Shown here: one piece after another, positions 1-6,565 of the stretch
Layout of the letters: each line of letters starts with the position of its first letter
How positions within the stretch are numbered: position 1 is the first letter of the stretch
Assembly (NCBI GenBank): GCA_017519685.1
Contig: JAFWRV010000403.1
Location: forward strand, 1 to 7,075
Direction of reading: 5' to 3'
Origin: Clostridia bacterium
Lineage (GTDB): Bacteria > Bacillota > Clostridia > Oscillospirales > Acutalibacteraceae
Length of the DNA: 7,075 nt
The notes under the pieces: generated by a model
What the model was told of the DNA's origin: nothing
What the model saw: the letters and a program-made list of their open reading frames with translations, nothing else
Databases searched by the model: none
Translations under genes and position numbers: made by a program

Positions 1-182
1 GCAACGGCTTCACCTTCAAGAGCTATGATGCCTACGATATGGACAACGCCATTCACAGAGGTCTTGCCGCGTATTTTGACAGGGAATACTGGCCCACGCT
101 TGTTGAGAGAGCGATGAAGTGCGACAACAGCTGGAGCAAATCCGCAAAAGAATATGTCGAAATGTATAAATCCATAGACTGA
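1..182 (+). CDS. glgA: Glycogen synthase GlgA, C-terminal end (5' part outside window)
   Basis: The first complete codon is at position 3, and the frame runs 59 residues to TGA at 180-182. The peptide starts NGFTFKSYDAYDM and continues with DNAIHRGLAAYFD and an ending of the type SWSKSAKEYVEMYKSI. This matches the C-terminal part of the GT5 family of bacterial ADP-glucose-dependent glycogen synthases: the NGF-F segment that follows the nucleotide-sugar binding region, then the final helices with the W-x-SA-x-EY pattern. The enzyme extends alpha-1,4-glucan chains from ADP-glucose in the cytoplasm. Catalytic residues lie upstream of the window and cannot be checked. The stop lies two bases before the next start codon, so the two genes are probably co-transcribed. 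A different GT5 enzyme, such as a starch synthase-like protein, cannot be excluded from so short a fragment. Confidence 0.9.
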   Translation, partial: NGFTFKSYDAYDMDNAIHRGLAAYFDREYWPTLVERAMKCDNSWSKSAKEYVEMYKSID

Positions 183-184
183 TT

Positions 185-793
185 ATGAAAAGTTACAAAA
201 TGTATATTATACGCCACGCGCAGGCCGAAGGCGCGGAGCAGGGCAGATATATCGGGCATACCGATGTGCCGCTTTCCGAGGAAGGCAGAGCCCAGCTCTC
301 ACAGATGCGTGACGATTATTCTTATCCCGATGTACAGGCGGTCTTTTCAAGTCCGCTTAAGAGATGCACGGAAACCGCGAACGCGCTTTTCCCGGGCAAA
401 ACCCCGATTATAATCGAAGGACTTGCCGAATGCAATTTCGGTGAATTTGAAAACAAAAACGCCGAGGAACTGCGCAACAACGAGGATTTTGCCGAATGGC
501 TGGCAGGCAAAAAGGCGCCTCCGTTCGGTGAAAGCAGCGCGGAATTCGGAAAAAGAGTCTGCTCTTCTTTTGAAAAAATCGTTGACGGAATGATGAAAAG
601 CGGAGTGTTTGAAACCGCGATGGTCACACACGCCGGCGTTATGTCGGTTATTCTTTCCGCTTTCGGTCTTCCCGAAGCGCCCGTTTATGAGTGGACGGCT
701 CCGAATTGCTGCGGATTCGCCCTGCGTCTTGATACATCTCTCTGGATGAGAAATAAAAAGTTTGAGGTTTACTCGCGTATGCCCGAAGAATAA
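185..793 (+). CDS. Histidine phosphatase family protein (phosphoglycerate mutase/CobC-like)
   Basis: This 202-residue protein has the usual length and motif order of the branch 1 histidine phosphatase superfamily. The RH motif is at R10-H11 (IIRHAQ), followed by GRYIGHTDVPLSEEGR, which resembles the early region of cobalamin-pathway and small-molecule phosphatases. R60 lies in SSPLKRCTETA, the acidic residue is E82 in LAECNFGEFE, and the second catalytic histidine is H149 in VTHAG, so the catalytic set appears complete. H11 would carry the phosphate as phosphohistidine. The substrate cannot be assigned: the sequence resembles alpha-ribazole phosphatase, but no cobalamin genes are nearby, so a general sugar-phosphate or phosphoglycerate mutase-like role is equally possible. 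The start at 185 has no clear ribosome binding site and lies two bases after the glgA stop, suggesting coupling. A second ATG at 200, which removes five residues, would also leave the RH motif intact. Confidence 0.93.
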   Translation: MKSYKMYIIRHAQAEGAEQGRYIGHTDVPLSEEGRAQLSQMRDDYSYPDVQAVFSSPLKRCTETANALFPGKTPIIIEGLAECNFGEFENKNAEELRNNEDFAEWLAGKKAPPFGESSAEFGKRVCSSFEKIVDGMMKSGVFETAMVTHAGVMSVILSAFGLPEAPVYEWTAPNCCGFALRLDTSLWMRNKKFEVYSRMPEE

Positions 794-807
794 ACGGTAA
801 ACCTCAA
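762..807. promoter_or_regulatory. Perfect 11-bp inverted repeat spanning a gene junction
   Basis: TTGAGGTTTAC at 762-772 is exactly complementary to GTAAACCTCAA at 797-807, leaving a 24-base loop. The left arm lies in the last codons of the histidine phosphatase gene, its stop codon (791-793) lies in the loop, and the right arm ends one base before the citrate synthase ribosome binding site (809-814). On the + strand no T tract follows, so it does not look like an intrinsic terminator in that direction. On the - strand the stem would be followed by the complement of 751-760, which reads CTTTTTATTT and is terminator-like, although no - strand gene is seen. A role in coupling translation of citrate synthase to the upstream gene, or in mRNA processing, is inference. 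The long loop and moderate G+C content of the stem weaken the case. Confidence 0.5.
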
Positions 808-808
808 G

Positions 809-814
809 AAGGAG
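809..814 (+). promoter_or_regulatory. Ribosome binding site of citrate synthase
   Basis: AAGGAG lies six bases before the ATG at 821, a near-ideal Shine-Dalgarno match. It fixes the citrate synthase start and is the strongest such site in the first half of the window. It directly follows the right arm of the 762-807 inverted repeat, so pairing of that stem could affect access to it. Confidence 0.85.
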
Positions 815-820
815 AAACCA

Positions 821-2185
821 ATGTCCGTTACAGATTCAAAAGCATTCTCCGGGGCACTGGACGATCTGTCCCGGCGGATACTTGAAAACAATTATATAGA
901 ACCCGAAAATTTCAGCAGATTCGGAGTAAAAAGAGGTCTCAGGAACGCGGACGGCACAGGCGTTATGGCAGGTGTCACAAATGTCTGCTCCGTTGAGGGC
1001 TATTATATTGACGACGGTGAAAAGCTGCCCAAGGAGGGCCATCTGATTTACCGCGGCGTGGAAATGTCGGATCTTGTCAATGCCTGCATCAAAGAAAACC
1101 GTTTCGGCTTTGAGGAAGTGGCGTGGCTGCTGATTTTCGGAAATCTTCCGACAGAAAAGGAACTTAAAACATTCCGCGATATTATTGCCGAATACCGTGA
1201 GCTTCCCGGGGATTTCATTGAGGATATGATAATGAAAATTCCCTCCGATAACGTTATGAATAATATGGCGCGCTCTGTGCTTGCCCTTTATTCATACGAC
1301 GAAAACCCCGAAAGCACGGATATTAAGGACGTCACAAGGCAGTGCATTCAGCTTATGGCGCGTCTGCCGGTGATTATGTCTTACGCTTATCAGGTAAAGC
1401 GCAGGAATTTCTATAAAAAGAGTATGTACATTCATCCTCTCAAGCCCGATTACTCGACCGCGCAGACCATTCTCCGCGCCATAAGGGCGGACAAGAGTTT
1501 CACGGATGAGGAAGCGAAGCTGCTGGATATCTGCCTGATGATTCACGCGGAGCACGGCGGCGGAAACAATTCCACCTTCTCAACGAGGGTGCTTGCCTCA
1601 AGCGGAACCGATACGTATTCAATCATTTCAGCCGGAATCGGCTCGCTGAAAGGACCGAAACACGGCGGCGCGAACATCAAGGTCGCGGAGATGCTCGGAT
1701 ATATCAGGGAGAATGTTTCCGATACCAAAGACGAGGGGCAGGTTGCCGATTATCTGAGAAAGATACTCCGCAAGGAAGCGGGCGACGGATCCGGCCTTAT
1801 CTACGGTATGGGTCACGCGGTTTATACGCTTTCCGACCCCAGAGCGGTAATTCTCAAAAAGAAAGCCGAGGAGTTCGCGGTAAACACCGAGTATGAAGAT
1901 GAATTCCGTCTGATTGAAACGGTCGAGAAACTGACTCCCGGTATTTTCGCGGAAGAAAAGAACGGGTCCAAGGTCATGTGCGCGAATGTTGACCTTTATT
2001 CGGGTCTTATCTATAAGATGCTCAGAGTACCTCAGGATTTATATACACCTCTGTTCACCGCGGCAAGAATCGCGGGCTGGTCGGCTCACAGAATTGAGGA
2101 AATGCTTACGGGCGGAAGAATTATCAGGCCCGCTTACAAAAACGTCAAATCGAGGGAAGAATACATTCCCATCAAAGACAGATAA
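821..2185 (+). CDS. gltA: Citrate synthase (Si type fold)
   Basis: The enzyme condenses acetyl-CoA with oxaloacetate to give citrate, the entry step of the TCA cycle and, in anaerobes, of glutamate synthesis through the oxidative branch. At 454 residues it is longer than typical 370-430-residue bacterial forms, with an N-terminal region of the kind seen in clostridial citrate synthases. By comparison with the E. coli enzyme, H245 in HAEHGGGN is the oxaloacetate-contact histidine, H281 in GPKHGGAN and H332 in GMGHAVYTLSDPR are the catalytic histidines, and D391 in NVDLYSG is the catalytic aspartate. Arginines for carboxylate binding are visible at R341, R416 (TAARIAGW) and about R433-R436. A 2-methylcitrate synthase activity cannot be excluded by sequence, but no prp genes are nearby. 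The start is fixed by AAGGAG at 809-814. The following gene begins 11 bases after the stop. Confidence 0.95.
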   Translation: MSVTDSKAFSGALDDLSRRILENNYIEPENFSRFGVKRGLRNADGTGVMAGVTNVCSVEGYYIDDGEKLPKEGHLIYRGVEMSDLVNACIKENRFGFEEVAWLLIFGNLPTEKELKTFRDIIAEYRELPGDFIEDMIMKIPSDNVMNNMARSVLALYSYDENPESTDIKDVTRQCIQLMARLPVIMSYAYQVKRRNFYKKSMYIHPLKPDYSTAQTILRAIRADKSFTDEEAKLLDICLMIHAEHGGGNNSTFSTRVLASSGTDTYSIISAGIGSLKGPKHGGANIKVAEMLGYIRENVSDTKDEGQVADYLRKILRKEAGDGSGLIYGMGHAVYTLSDPRAVILKKKAEEFAVNTEYEDEFRLIETVEKLTPGIFAEEKNGSKVMCANVDLYSGLIYKMLRVPQDLYTPLFTAARIAGWSAHRIEEMLTGGRIIRPAYKNVKSREEYIPIKDR

Positions 2186-2196
2186 GAGGCAGAACT

Positions 2197-3084
2197 ATGT
2201 CAAACAAAACAAATCCCGTTTTTTTATTCGAGGCGATTCTTTTCGCCGCGTCGTCAATAATTTTACTGCCGCTGAGAACCATTCAGTATTATTCCGTCAT
2301 AGAGAAAAACACCGGCTTTTACAATAAAATCGATGCCAACGTAATCGTATTTGACGCGGTTCTCACCGTTGCTGTTCTGTTTTTTATTATTGCGGCTTTT
2401 TCAAAGAGAAAGAAGATTTCAATTGACGCAACGCCCACAAAGTTTCCGGGCTGCGGCATTCTGGCGGCGCTGGCGGCAATATCCGTTATTTACAGCGTCA
2501 TTGTTGATTACAGATCGCGCGATATAGACACGAGCGCTTACACCGTTTCATCAACCGCGCCCGCGGAAGCGGTCGCGAGGATAGCCCTTATCCAGGCTGT
2601 TTTCGGGATTCTCACCTCCGTCACGTTTATCGTGCTTGCCGTGCTGTTCCTTTCCGGCAAGTCAACAAACGGGAAATTCAGAATTATAATGCTTGCTCCC
2701 GTAGTGTGGTATGTTGTCCGTCTTGTTTCAAGGTTCACGAGAACAATCAGTTATCTCAGGGTATCGGATCTTGCTCTCGAAATGCTCGCGTTCGCTTTTA
2801 TGACAATGTTCTTTATGGCTTTCGCCCAGACGAGTTCCGGAGTTGAAAGCAAGGGAAACGAGTGGAAGCTTGCGGGGTTCGGACTTCCCGCGGCGCTGTT
2901 TGCGATAACCTGTTTCATCCCGAGAGCGATTCTCGTTCTCACGGGCAATTCCGACAGTATGTACATTCTTTCAAACGCGGATGTCAGCGACCTTTTCATT
3001 TCACTGTTTATTGTCGCGACGATTCTCACAAGGGTTGTAAACGGCCCCGGCAATATTATTGTTACGAAAGCTGCTGAAGAATAA
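2197..3084 (+). CDS. Uncharacterised multi-pass membrane protein (about 8 TM)
   Basis: I cannot assign a function. The 295-residue protein is strongly hydrophobic, with about eight likely membrane segments near residues 8-27, 49-68, 86-103, 126-152, 163-181, 191-211, 224-247 and 262-281. A polar loop after the first segment contains RTIQYYSVIEKNTGFY, and a basic loop SKRKKIS follows the second, probably cytoplasmic. There is no signal peptidase site, ATP-binding motif or recognisable catalytic motif. The pattern (helix 1 ending in L-x-R, then a short loop with TGFY, then helix 2, and a late helix starting near an E-x-LAF segment) resembles widely distributed unnamed membrane proteins of Oscillospiraceae and Lachnospiraceae; this is recalled, not searched. 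AGAGG at 2185-2189 is seven bases before the ATG and supports the start. Its stop overlaps the start of the AEC permease gene by one base, which suggests translational coupling. Confidence 0.85.
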   Translation: MSNKTNPVFLFEAILFAASSIILLPLRTIQYYSVIEKNTGFYNKIDANVIVFDAVLTVAVLFFIIAAFSKRKKISIDATPTKFPGCGILAALAAISVIYSVIVDYRSRDIDTSAYTVSSTAPAEAVARIALIQAVFGILTSVTFIVLAVLFLSGKSTNGKFRIIMLAPVVWYVVRLVSRFTRTISYLRVSDLALEMLAFAFMTMFFMAFAQTSSGVESKGNEWKLAGFGLPAALFAITCFIPRAILVLTGNSDSMYILSNADVSDLFISLFIVATILTRVVNGPGNIIVTKAAEE

Positions 3085-4013
3085 TGTTTTTTCAGAATAT
3101 GCTTATAGCCGCCGAGCAGGTTGCAATTCTTTATATTATGGCGGCAATCGGCGTGATAGCGGATAAGGCGGGTGTTTTTATCGAAAGCACAGCAAGAAAA
3201 TGCACCGATCTTCTTTTCACCGTTATCACACCGGCGAAGATACTCCAGAGTTTTTTCACTCTCGAATACAGTATCTCCGCGCTGAAGGGACTTTTCATTT
3301 CAATCGGCGGCGGCATTTTGATGCATTTGGTTGTCGGCGCCGTGATGGTTCCTCTTTTCAACAAAAACGCTCCGGAGAAAACGTCTGTTTATAAATTTGC
3401 CGCGATGTTCGGAAACTGCGGATATATGGGCCTTCCGCTTGTTGACGCCGTGGTCGGCAAAGAGGGCGTGTTTTATATGTCCGCGATCATCATTTCTTTC
3501 CAGATTTTCAATTTTACCTACGGAGTCTGGGTGATGAACAAGGGCAGGGAAAACGGAGCGAAAATTGACATTAAAAAAATCATCATAAATCCCGGAGTGC
3601 TGCCCGTTTTTGTCGGTCTGCCGGTGTTTATGCTGTCAATAAAAGTTCCGGGTATAATCCTGACTCCGGTCAGCGCGATTTCGGGAATGAATTCGCCTCT
3701 CGCGATGCTTATGTTCGGAACATACATCTCAAACACCGATTTCAGAACGGTGTTCAGGGATAAAAAAATACCGTTTGTCGCTCTGTTCAAGCTGATACTT
3801 ATGCCGCTTGCGATGTTGGCGGCGCTCAAGCTTTTCGGAATCGGCGGGGCGCTCGGAACCACTTTGCTGATTGCTTCGGCGACACCGTCCGCAAACAACA
3901 CGATAATGTTTGCGGCGAAATACGAGAGAGATACCTCCCTCGCGTCGCAGACGGTCGCGATAGTCAGTCTTCTTTCAATTATAACCTTACCGATTATGAT
4001 AGCGCTTTACTGA
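3084..4013 (+). CDS. AEC (auxin efflux carrier) family permease
   Basis: This 309-residue integral membrane protein has the length and layout of bacterial AEC family (PF03547) transporters, which have about ten membrane helices in two halves. Family hallmarks are FGNCGYMGLPLVDA at residues 109-122, SPLAMLMFGTYI at 204-215, and ATPSANNTIMFAAKYERD at 266-283, the last including the conserved small-residue/Asn stretch of the crossover region. It ends in a hydrophobic helix (VAIVSLLSIITLPIMIALY). Characterised bacterial relatives move organic acids such as malate, but the substrate here is not determinable. Genomic closeness to citrate synthase makes an organic acid plausible, as inference only. 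The ATG overlaps the previous stop as TAATG, with only a weak GAAGA upstream, so translation probably relies on reinitiation. The stop lies one base before the next ATG. Confidence 0.94.
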   Translation: MFFQNMLIAAEQVAILYIMAAIGVIADKAGVFIESTARKCTDLLFTVITPAKILQSFFTLEYSISALKGLFISIGGGILMHLVVGAVMVPLFNKNAPEKTSVYKFAAMFGNCGYMGLPLVDAVVGKEGVFYMSAIIISFQIFNFTYGVWVMNKGRENGAKIDIKKIIINPGVLPVFVGLPVFMLSIKVPGIILTPVSAISGMNSPLAMLMFGTYISNTDFRTVFRDKKIPFVALFKLILMPLAMLAALKLFGIGGALGTTLLIASATPSANNTIMFAAKYERDTSLASQTVAIVSLLSIITLPIMIALY

Positions 4014-4014
4014 T

Positions 4015-4800
4015 ATGACAGAAATACTTAATGATATTTCGCCTCTCTGGGGCGTTTGCCCGTTCAGGGAAATTCAGGACAATCTGATTAAATGCAGGGC
4101 TCTGTCAAGGCTGCCCGCGCACCCGAGATCGGTTATAATAATGGCGTTTCCCTATCTTCTGCCGGAGGAGTATTACGAGAATTCAAACATCTCGAAATAC
4201 GCCGTGCCTGCCGATTATCACGATATTCTTTATGCCCGTCTTGAAAGGGCGGCGGAAAAACTCAGGGAGAAATATCCCGAAGAGGAATTTGTCTTTTTCG
4301 CGGATAATTCCCCGATACCCGAGGTCCGCGCCGCGTGCGTAGCCGGCATCGGAATCCTCGGAAAAAACTCGCTTCTGATTACCGAAAAATACGGCTCGTT
4401 TGTGTTTCTCGGCGAAATAGTAACGTCAATGCCTCTCGCGTCTTCGGGAGGAGAGATACGGGGATGCCTTGAATGCGGCGAATGCACAAGGGCGTGTCCC
4501 TGCGGAGCGATAGTCAACGGAAAAATCAACAAGGAACTCTGCCTGTCGGATATTACTCAGAGAAAAGGTCAGCTTACCGCCGGGCAGCAGGAGCTTATAA
4601 AAAAGAGCGGCTGTATATGGGGATGCGATATCTGCCAGAATGTCTGCCCGCTTAACCGCGCGGCGGATACAACCGATATAAGCGAGTTCATCAATACCGC
4701 CGACGGAAAAATAGAAGCCGGCACTCCCGTTGAGGGCCGCGCGTTCGGCTGGAGAGGAGAGGCAGTCATCAGGAGAAATCTTGATATCAGCAAGGAGTAA
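4015..4800 (+). CDS. Epoxyqueuosine reductase (QueG)-like double [4Fe-4S] protein, short form
   Basis: The 261-residue protein follows the QueG core in order: SVIIMAFPYL (39-48), YAVPADYHDIL (62-72), ADNSPIPEVRAACVAGIGILGKNS (96-119) where D97 aligns with the aspartate proposed as proton donor, YGSFVFLGEIVT, then CxxCxxCxxxCP (C151, C154, C157, C161), C176 in LCLSDITQRKG, and GCDICQNVCPLN (C204, C207, C211). The tail FGWRGEAVIRRN matches the conserved WRG-RN segment before the HEAT-like repeats of longer QueG. Canonical QueG, which reduces epoxyqueuosine to queuosine in tRNA using cobalamin and two [4Fe-4S] clusters, is about 310-390 residues. This protein has a shorter N-terminus, a shorter linker after the second cluster and no HEAT region. 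A reductase role is therefore likely but the substrate is uncertain, and no other queuosine genes are in view. The start has no visible ribosome binding site and sits one base after the permease stop, suggesting coupling. Confidence 0.88.
   Translation: MTEILNDISPLWGVCPFREIQDNLIKCRALSRLPAHPRSVIIMAFPYLLPEEYYENSNISKYAVPADYHDILYARLERAAEKLREKYPEEEFVFFADNSPIPEVRAACVAGIGILGKNSLLITEKYGSFVFLGEIVTSMPLASSGGEIRGCLECGECTRACPCGAIVNGKINKELCLSDITQRKGQLTAGQQELIKKSGCIWGCDICQNVCPLNRAADTTDISEFINTADGKIEAGTPVEGRAFGWRGEAVIRRNLDISKE
4792..4797 (+). promoter_or_regulatory. Ribosome binding site of holB
   Basis: AAGGAG lies five bases before the ATG at 4803 and overlaps the last codons of the upstream QueG-like gene, whose stop is at 4798-4800. 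It fixes the holB start. Confidence 0.8.
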
Positions 4801-4802
4801 GT

Positions 4803-5696
4803 ATGGAAATTGTCGGATTTGACAGAAATAATCATACTCAGGAAATGATATACAGGGCGCTTTTGTCCGGCAGGTTTCCGCACACCGTGATTCTGGAGGG
4901 AGGACTGCCGGAAGAGAGGCTTGACCTTGCGGTGAAAATCGCATCGGCGCTTTTGTGCCGCGACAATAACACCGTTCCGTGCGGAGAGTGTCACTCCTGC
5001 AGAAAAATAGAGCACAGGACACATCCCGATGTGCTGATACTCAAACCCGAAAAAAAGGAAGGTTCAAAAAACGAAACTTACTTTGTAGATTATATCCGTC
5101 AAATCAGGGATAACGCTTTTATCATCCCTCACGAATCGGATTTGAAAATATTCATTTTGCAGGAAGCGCAGATTATGAACGATCAGGCGCAGAACGCGTT
5201 TTTAAAGATACTTGAGGAACCGCCGGAGTATGTGATATTCATTCTGCTCGCTTCCACAAAGTCGGTTTATCTGCCGACGATACTCTCAAGGGCAAGCGTG
5301 TTTACTCTCGGCGGAGAAACAAGGGAAGTCAAAGATACGGTTTCCCGGGAGCGCGCCGAAGCTGCCGCCGAGGCGGTCTGCCTTGCTCTGGGAAACAGGT
5401 ATGAGCTCGTTATGGCGGCGGGAGTTTTTGACAAGGATCAGAAACTTCTCACGGCGACTCTGCCGATACTCGGTGAAATATTCTCGGATACGCTCCGGGT
5501 GAAATATTCGGCTTATGAGGGCGAACCGCCCGAACTGTGCCGCAATCTCGCATCAAAATTTTCAAAGAGGACTCTGCTGAGACTTGCTGACGATGTCAAC
5601 ATTCTCACGGAGGCGCTCAGGCAAAACGCAAATCTCAACTTGACATTGGCCCGGCTGAGTTCACTTTTCAAATCAGCCGAGACAGAACAGGAGTAA
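4803..5696 (+). CDS. holB: DNA polymerase III subunit delta' (clamp loader)
   Basis: Delta' is the stator of the clamp loader that places the beta sliding clamp on primed DNA. The 297-residue protein starts with the family pattern (GFDRNNHTQEMIYRALLSGRFPHTVILEG), followed by a zinc-binding module with C52, C60, C63 and C66 (PCGECHSCRKIEHRTHPDV). AQIMNDQAQNAFLKILEEPPEYVIF (122-146) is the characteristic delta'/DnaX segment, and STKSVYLPTILSRA (151-164) is the sensor region. The phosphate-binding loop position reads EGGLPEERLDLA with no GKT/GKS, so nucleotide binding is unlikely, as in other non-ATPase delta' proteins. The usual SRC motif reads SRA here. AAGGAG at 4792-4797 fixes the start. Its partner downstream is ricT, the known Firmicutes order. 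A run of seven A (5050-5056) contains A AAA AAG in frame. Confidence 0.95.
   Translation: MEIVGFDRNNHTQEMIYRALLSGRFPHTVILEGGLPEERLDLAVKIASALLCRDNNTVPCGECHSCRKIEHRTHPDVLILKPEKKEGSKNETYFVDYIRQIRDNAFIIPHESDLKIFILQEAQIMNDQAQNAFLKILEEPPEYVIFILLASTKSVYLPTILSRASVFTLGGETREVKDTVSRERAEAAAEAVCLALGNRYELVMAAGVFDKDQKLLTATLPILGEIFSDTLRVKYSAYEGEPPELCRNLASKFSKRTLLRLADDVNILTEALRQNANLNLTLARLSSLFKSAETEQE
5688..5693 (+). promoter_or_regulatory. Ribosome binding site of ricT
   Basis: CAGGAG lies five bases before the ATG at 5699, inside the end of holB (stop at 5694-5696). It supports the chosen ricT start. Confidence 0.8.
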
Positions 5697-5698
5697 TT

Positions 5699-6565
5699 AT
5701 GTCGGAAATTGTAGGAATCCGGTTCAAAGATACCGGCAAAGTTTATTATTTCGATCCCGACGGAGAGACATTTGAAAAGGGCAATTACGCTATTGTCGAA
5801 ACCGTCAGGGGAGTGGAATGCGGAGAGGTCGTTATAGAGAACAAGTCCGTGCCCGACGAGGAAATCGTAAAGCCCCTCAAAAAGATTGTCAGGCCTGCCA
5901 ACCGTCAGGACATAAAGACCTATAACGAAAACAACCGCAAGGAAAAAGAGGCGATGGAAACCTGCCGCAAGAGGATTGAGTTTCATAAGCTTGAAATGAA
6001 TCTTGTGGATGTTGAATACACATTTGACAGGGGAAAAATCATCTTCTATTTCACTGCCGACGGCAGAGTCGATTTCCGTGAGCTTGTCAAGGATCTCGCC
6101 GGTATTTTCCGCACCCGTATTGAACTGCGTCAGATAGGCGTCAGGGATGAGGCGAAGATGCTGGGCGGTCTCGGAATCTGCGGAAGACCGTTCTGCTGCA
6201 AGAGTTTTCTCGGAAATTTCCAGCCCGTTTCGATTAAAATGGCGAAGGAACAGGGCTTATCCCTCAATCCGGGAAAAATCAGCGGCACCTGTGGCAGACT
6301 TATGTGCTGCCTAAAATATGAGCAGGATACCTATGAGCATCTTCTCAAGAATACCCCAAAACCCGGAGCGATTGTTGAAACCGCCGACGGCAGGGGAAAG
6401 GTTGTTGAAATCAGTCTGCTGACAGGGAAGCTCAAGGTTGTTCACGACGATAACCAGATGGGCATTCCCAAAACCTACGATGTTAAGGATGTCAAACTCC
6501 TCAAGGACGCCCGCATCAGCGTCAACAAGGAAGAACTCGAAGCGCTCAAAAGCATTGAAGAATGA
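5699..6565 (+). CDS. ricT: Regulatory iron-sulfur-containing protein RicT (YaaT, PSP1 domain)
   Basis: The 288-residue protein is a full-length PSP1 C-terminal domain protein of the YaaT/RicT family. An N-terminal beta-rich part opens with IVGIRFKDTGKVYYFDP; DRGKIIFYFTADGRVDFRELVKDLA (110-134) and RTRIELRQIGVRDEAK (138-153) are family-typical. The cysteine-rich core has six cysteines, C161, C166 and C167 (GLGICGRPFCC) and C198, C203 and C204 (GTCGRLMCCLKYE), flanking FQPVSIKMAKEQGLSLNP. In Bacillus subtilis RicT forms the Ric complex with RicA and RicF, carries [4Fe-4S] clusters through such cysteines, and supports RNase Y-dependent mRNA maturation, competence, biofilm formation and sporulation. 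No ricA or ricF is in this window. The C-terminus (residues 220-272) is a small beta domain with GAIVETADGRGKVVEI. It directly follows holB as in many Firmicutes, and its TGA overlaps the next ATG. Confidence 0.95.
   Translation: MSEIVGIRFKDTGKVYYFDPDGETFEKGNYAIVETVRGVECGEVVIENKSVPDEEIVKPLKKIVRPANRQDIKTYNENNRKEKEAMETCRKRIEFHKLEMNLVDVEYTFDRGKIIFYFTADGRVDFRELVKDLAGIFRTRIELRQIGVRDEAKMLGGLGICGRPFCCKSFLGNFQPVSIKMAKEQGLSLNPGKISGTCGRLMCCLKYEQDTYEHLLKNTPKPGAIVETADGRGKVVEISLLTGKLKVVHDDNQMGIPKTYDVKDVKLLKDARISVNKEELEALKSIEE

Noticed and set aside
762..793. Possible sigma-A promoter with TTGAGG at 762-767 before citrate synthase
   Set aside because: No TATAAT-like hexamer occurs at 16-18 bases spacing; the nearest candidates (TATGCC, GAATAA) have wrong spacing and poor matches.
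2154..2170. Small inverted repeat GGGAA / TTCCC near the end of citrate synthase, with a run of seven T at 2219-2225 further on, as a possible terminator
   Set aside because: The stem is only 5 bp and the T run lies about 50 bases downstream, inside the next gene, so the two do not form an intrinsic terminator.
1986..2327. 113-residue + strand open frame bridging citrate synthase and the membrane protein
   Set aside because: It is out of frame with two well-supported genes, has a basic, low-hydrophobicity composition with no family signal, and no ribosome binding site.
3573..3768. Runs of seven A in the permease gene as slippage or frameshift sites
   Set aside because: The frame gives T AAA AAA A, which is not a standard -1 heptamer, and such Lys-Lys-Ile codons are common in this genome; used only as evidence that A runs are not special here.
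4426..5024. Long - strand open frames (up to 198 residues) opposite the QueG-like gene and holB
   Set aside because: They are antisense to genes with clear conserved motifs and show no recognisable protein pattern or ribosome binding site, so they are frame shadows.
5513..5986. 157-residue - strand open frame across the holB-ricT junction
   Set aside because: It is antisense to two confidently identified genes and has no recognisable motif; its hydrophobic start reflects the complement of charged codons.
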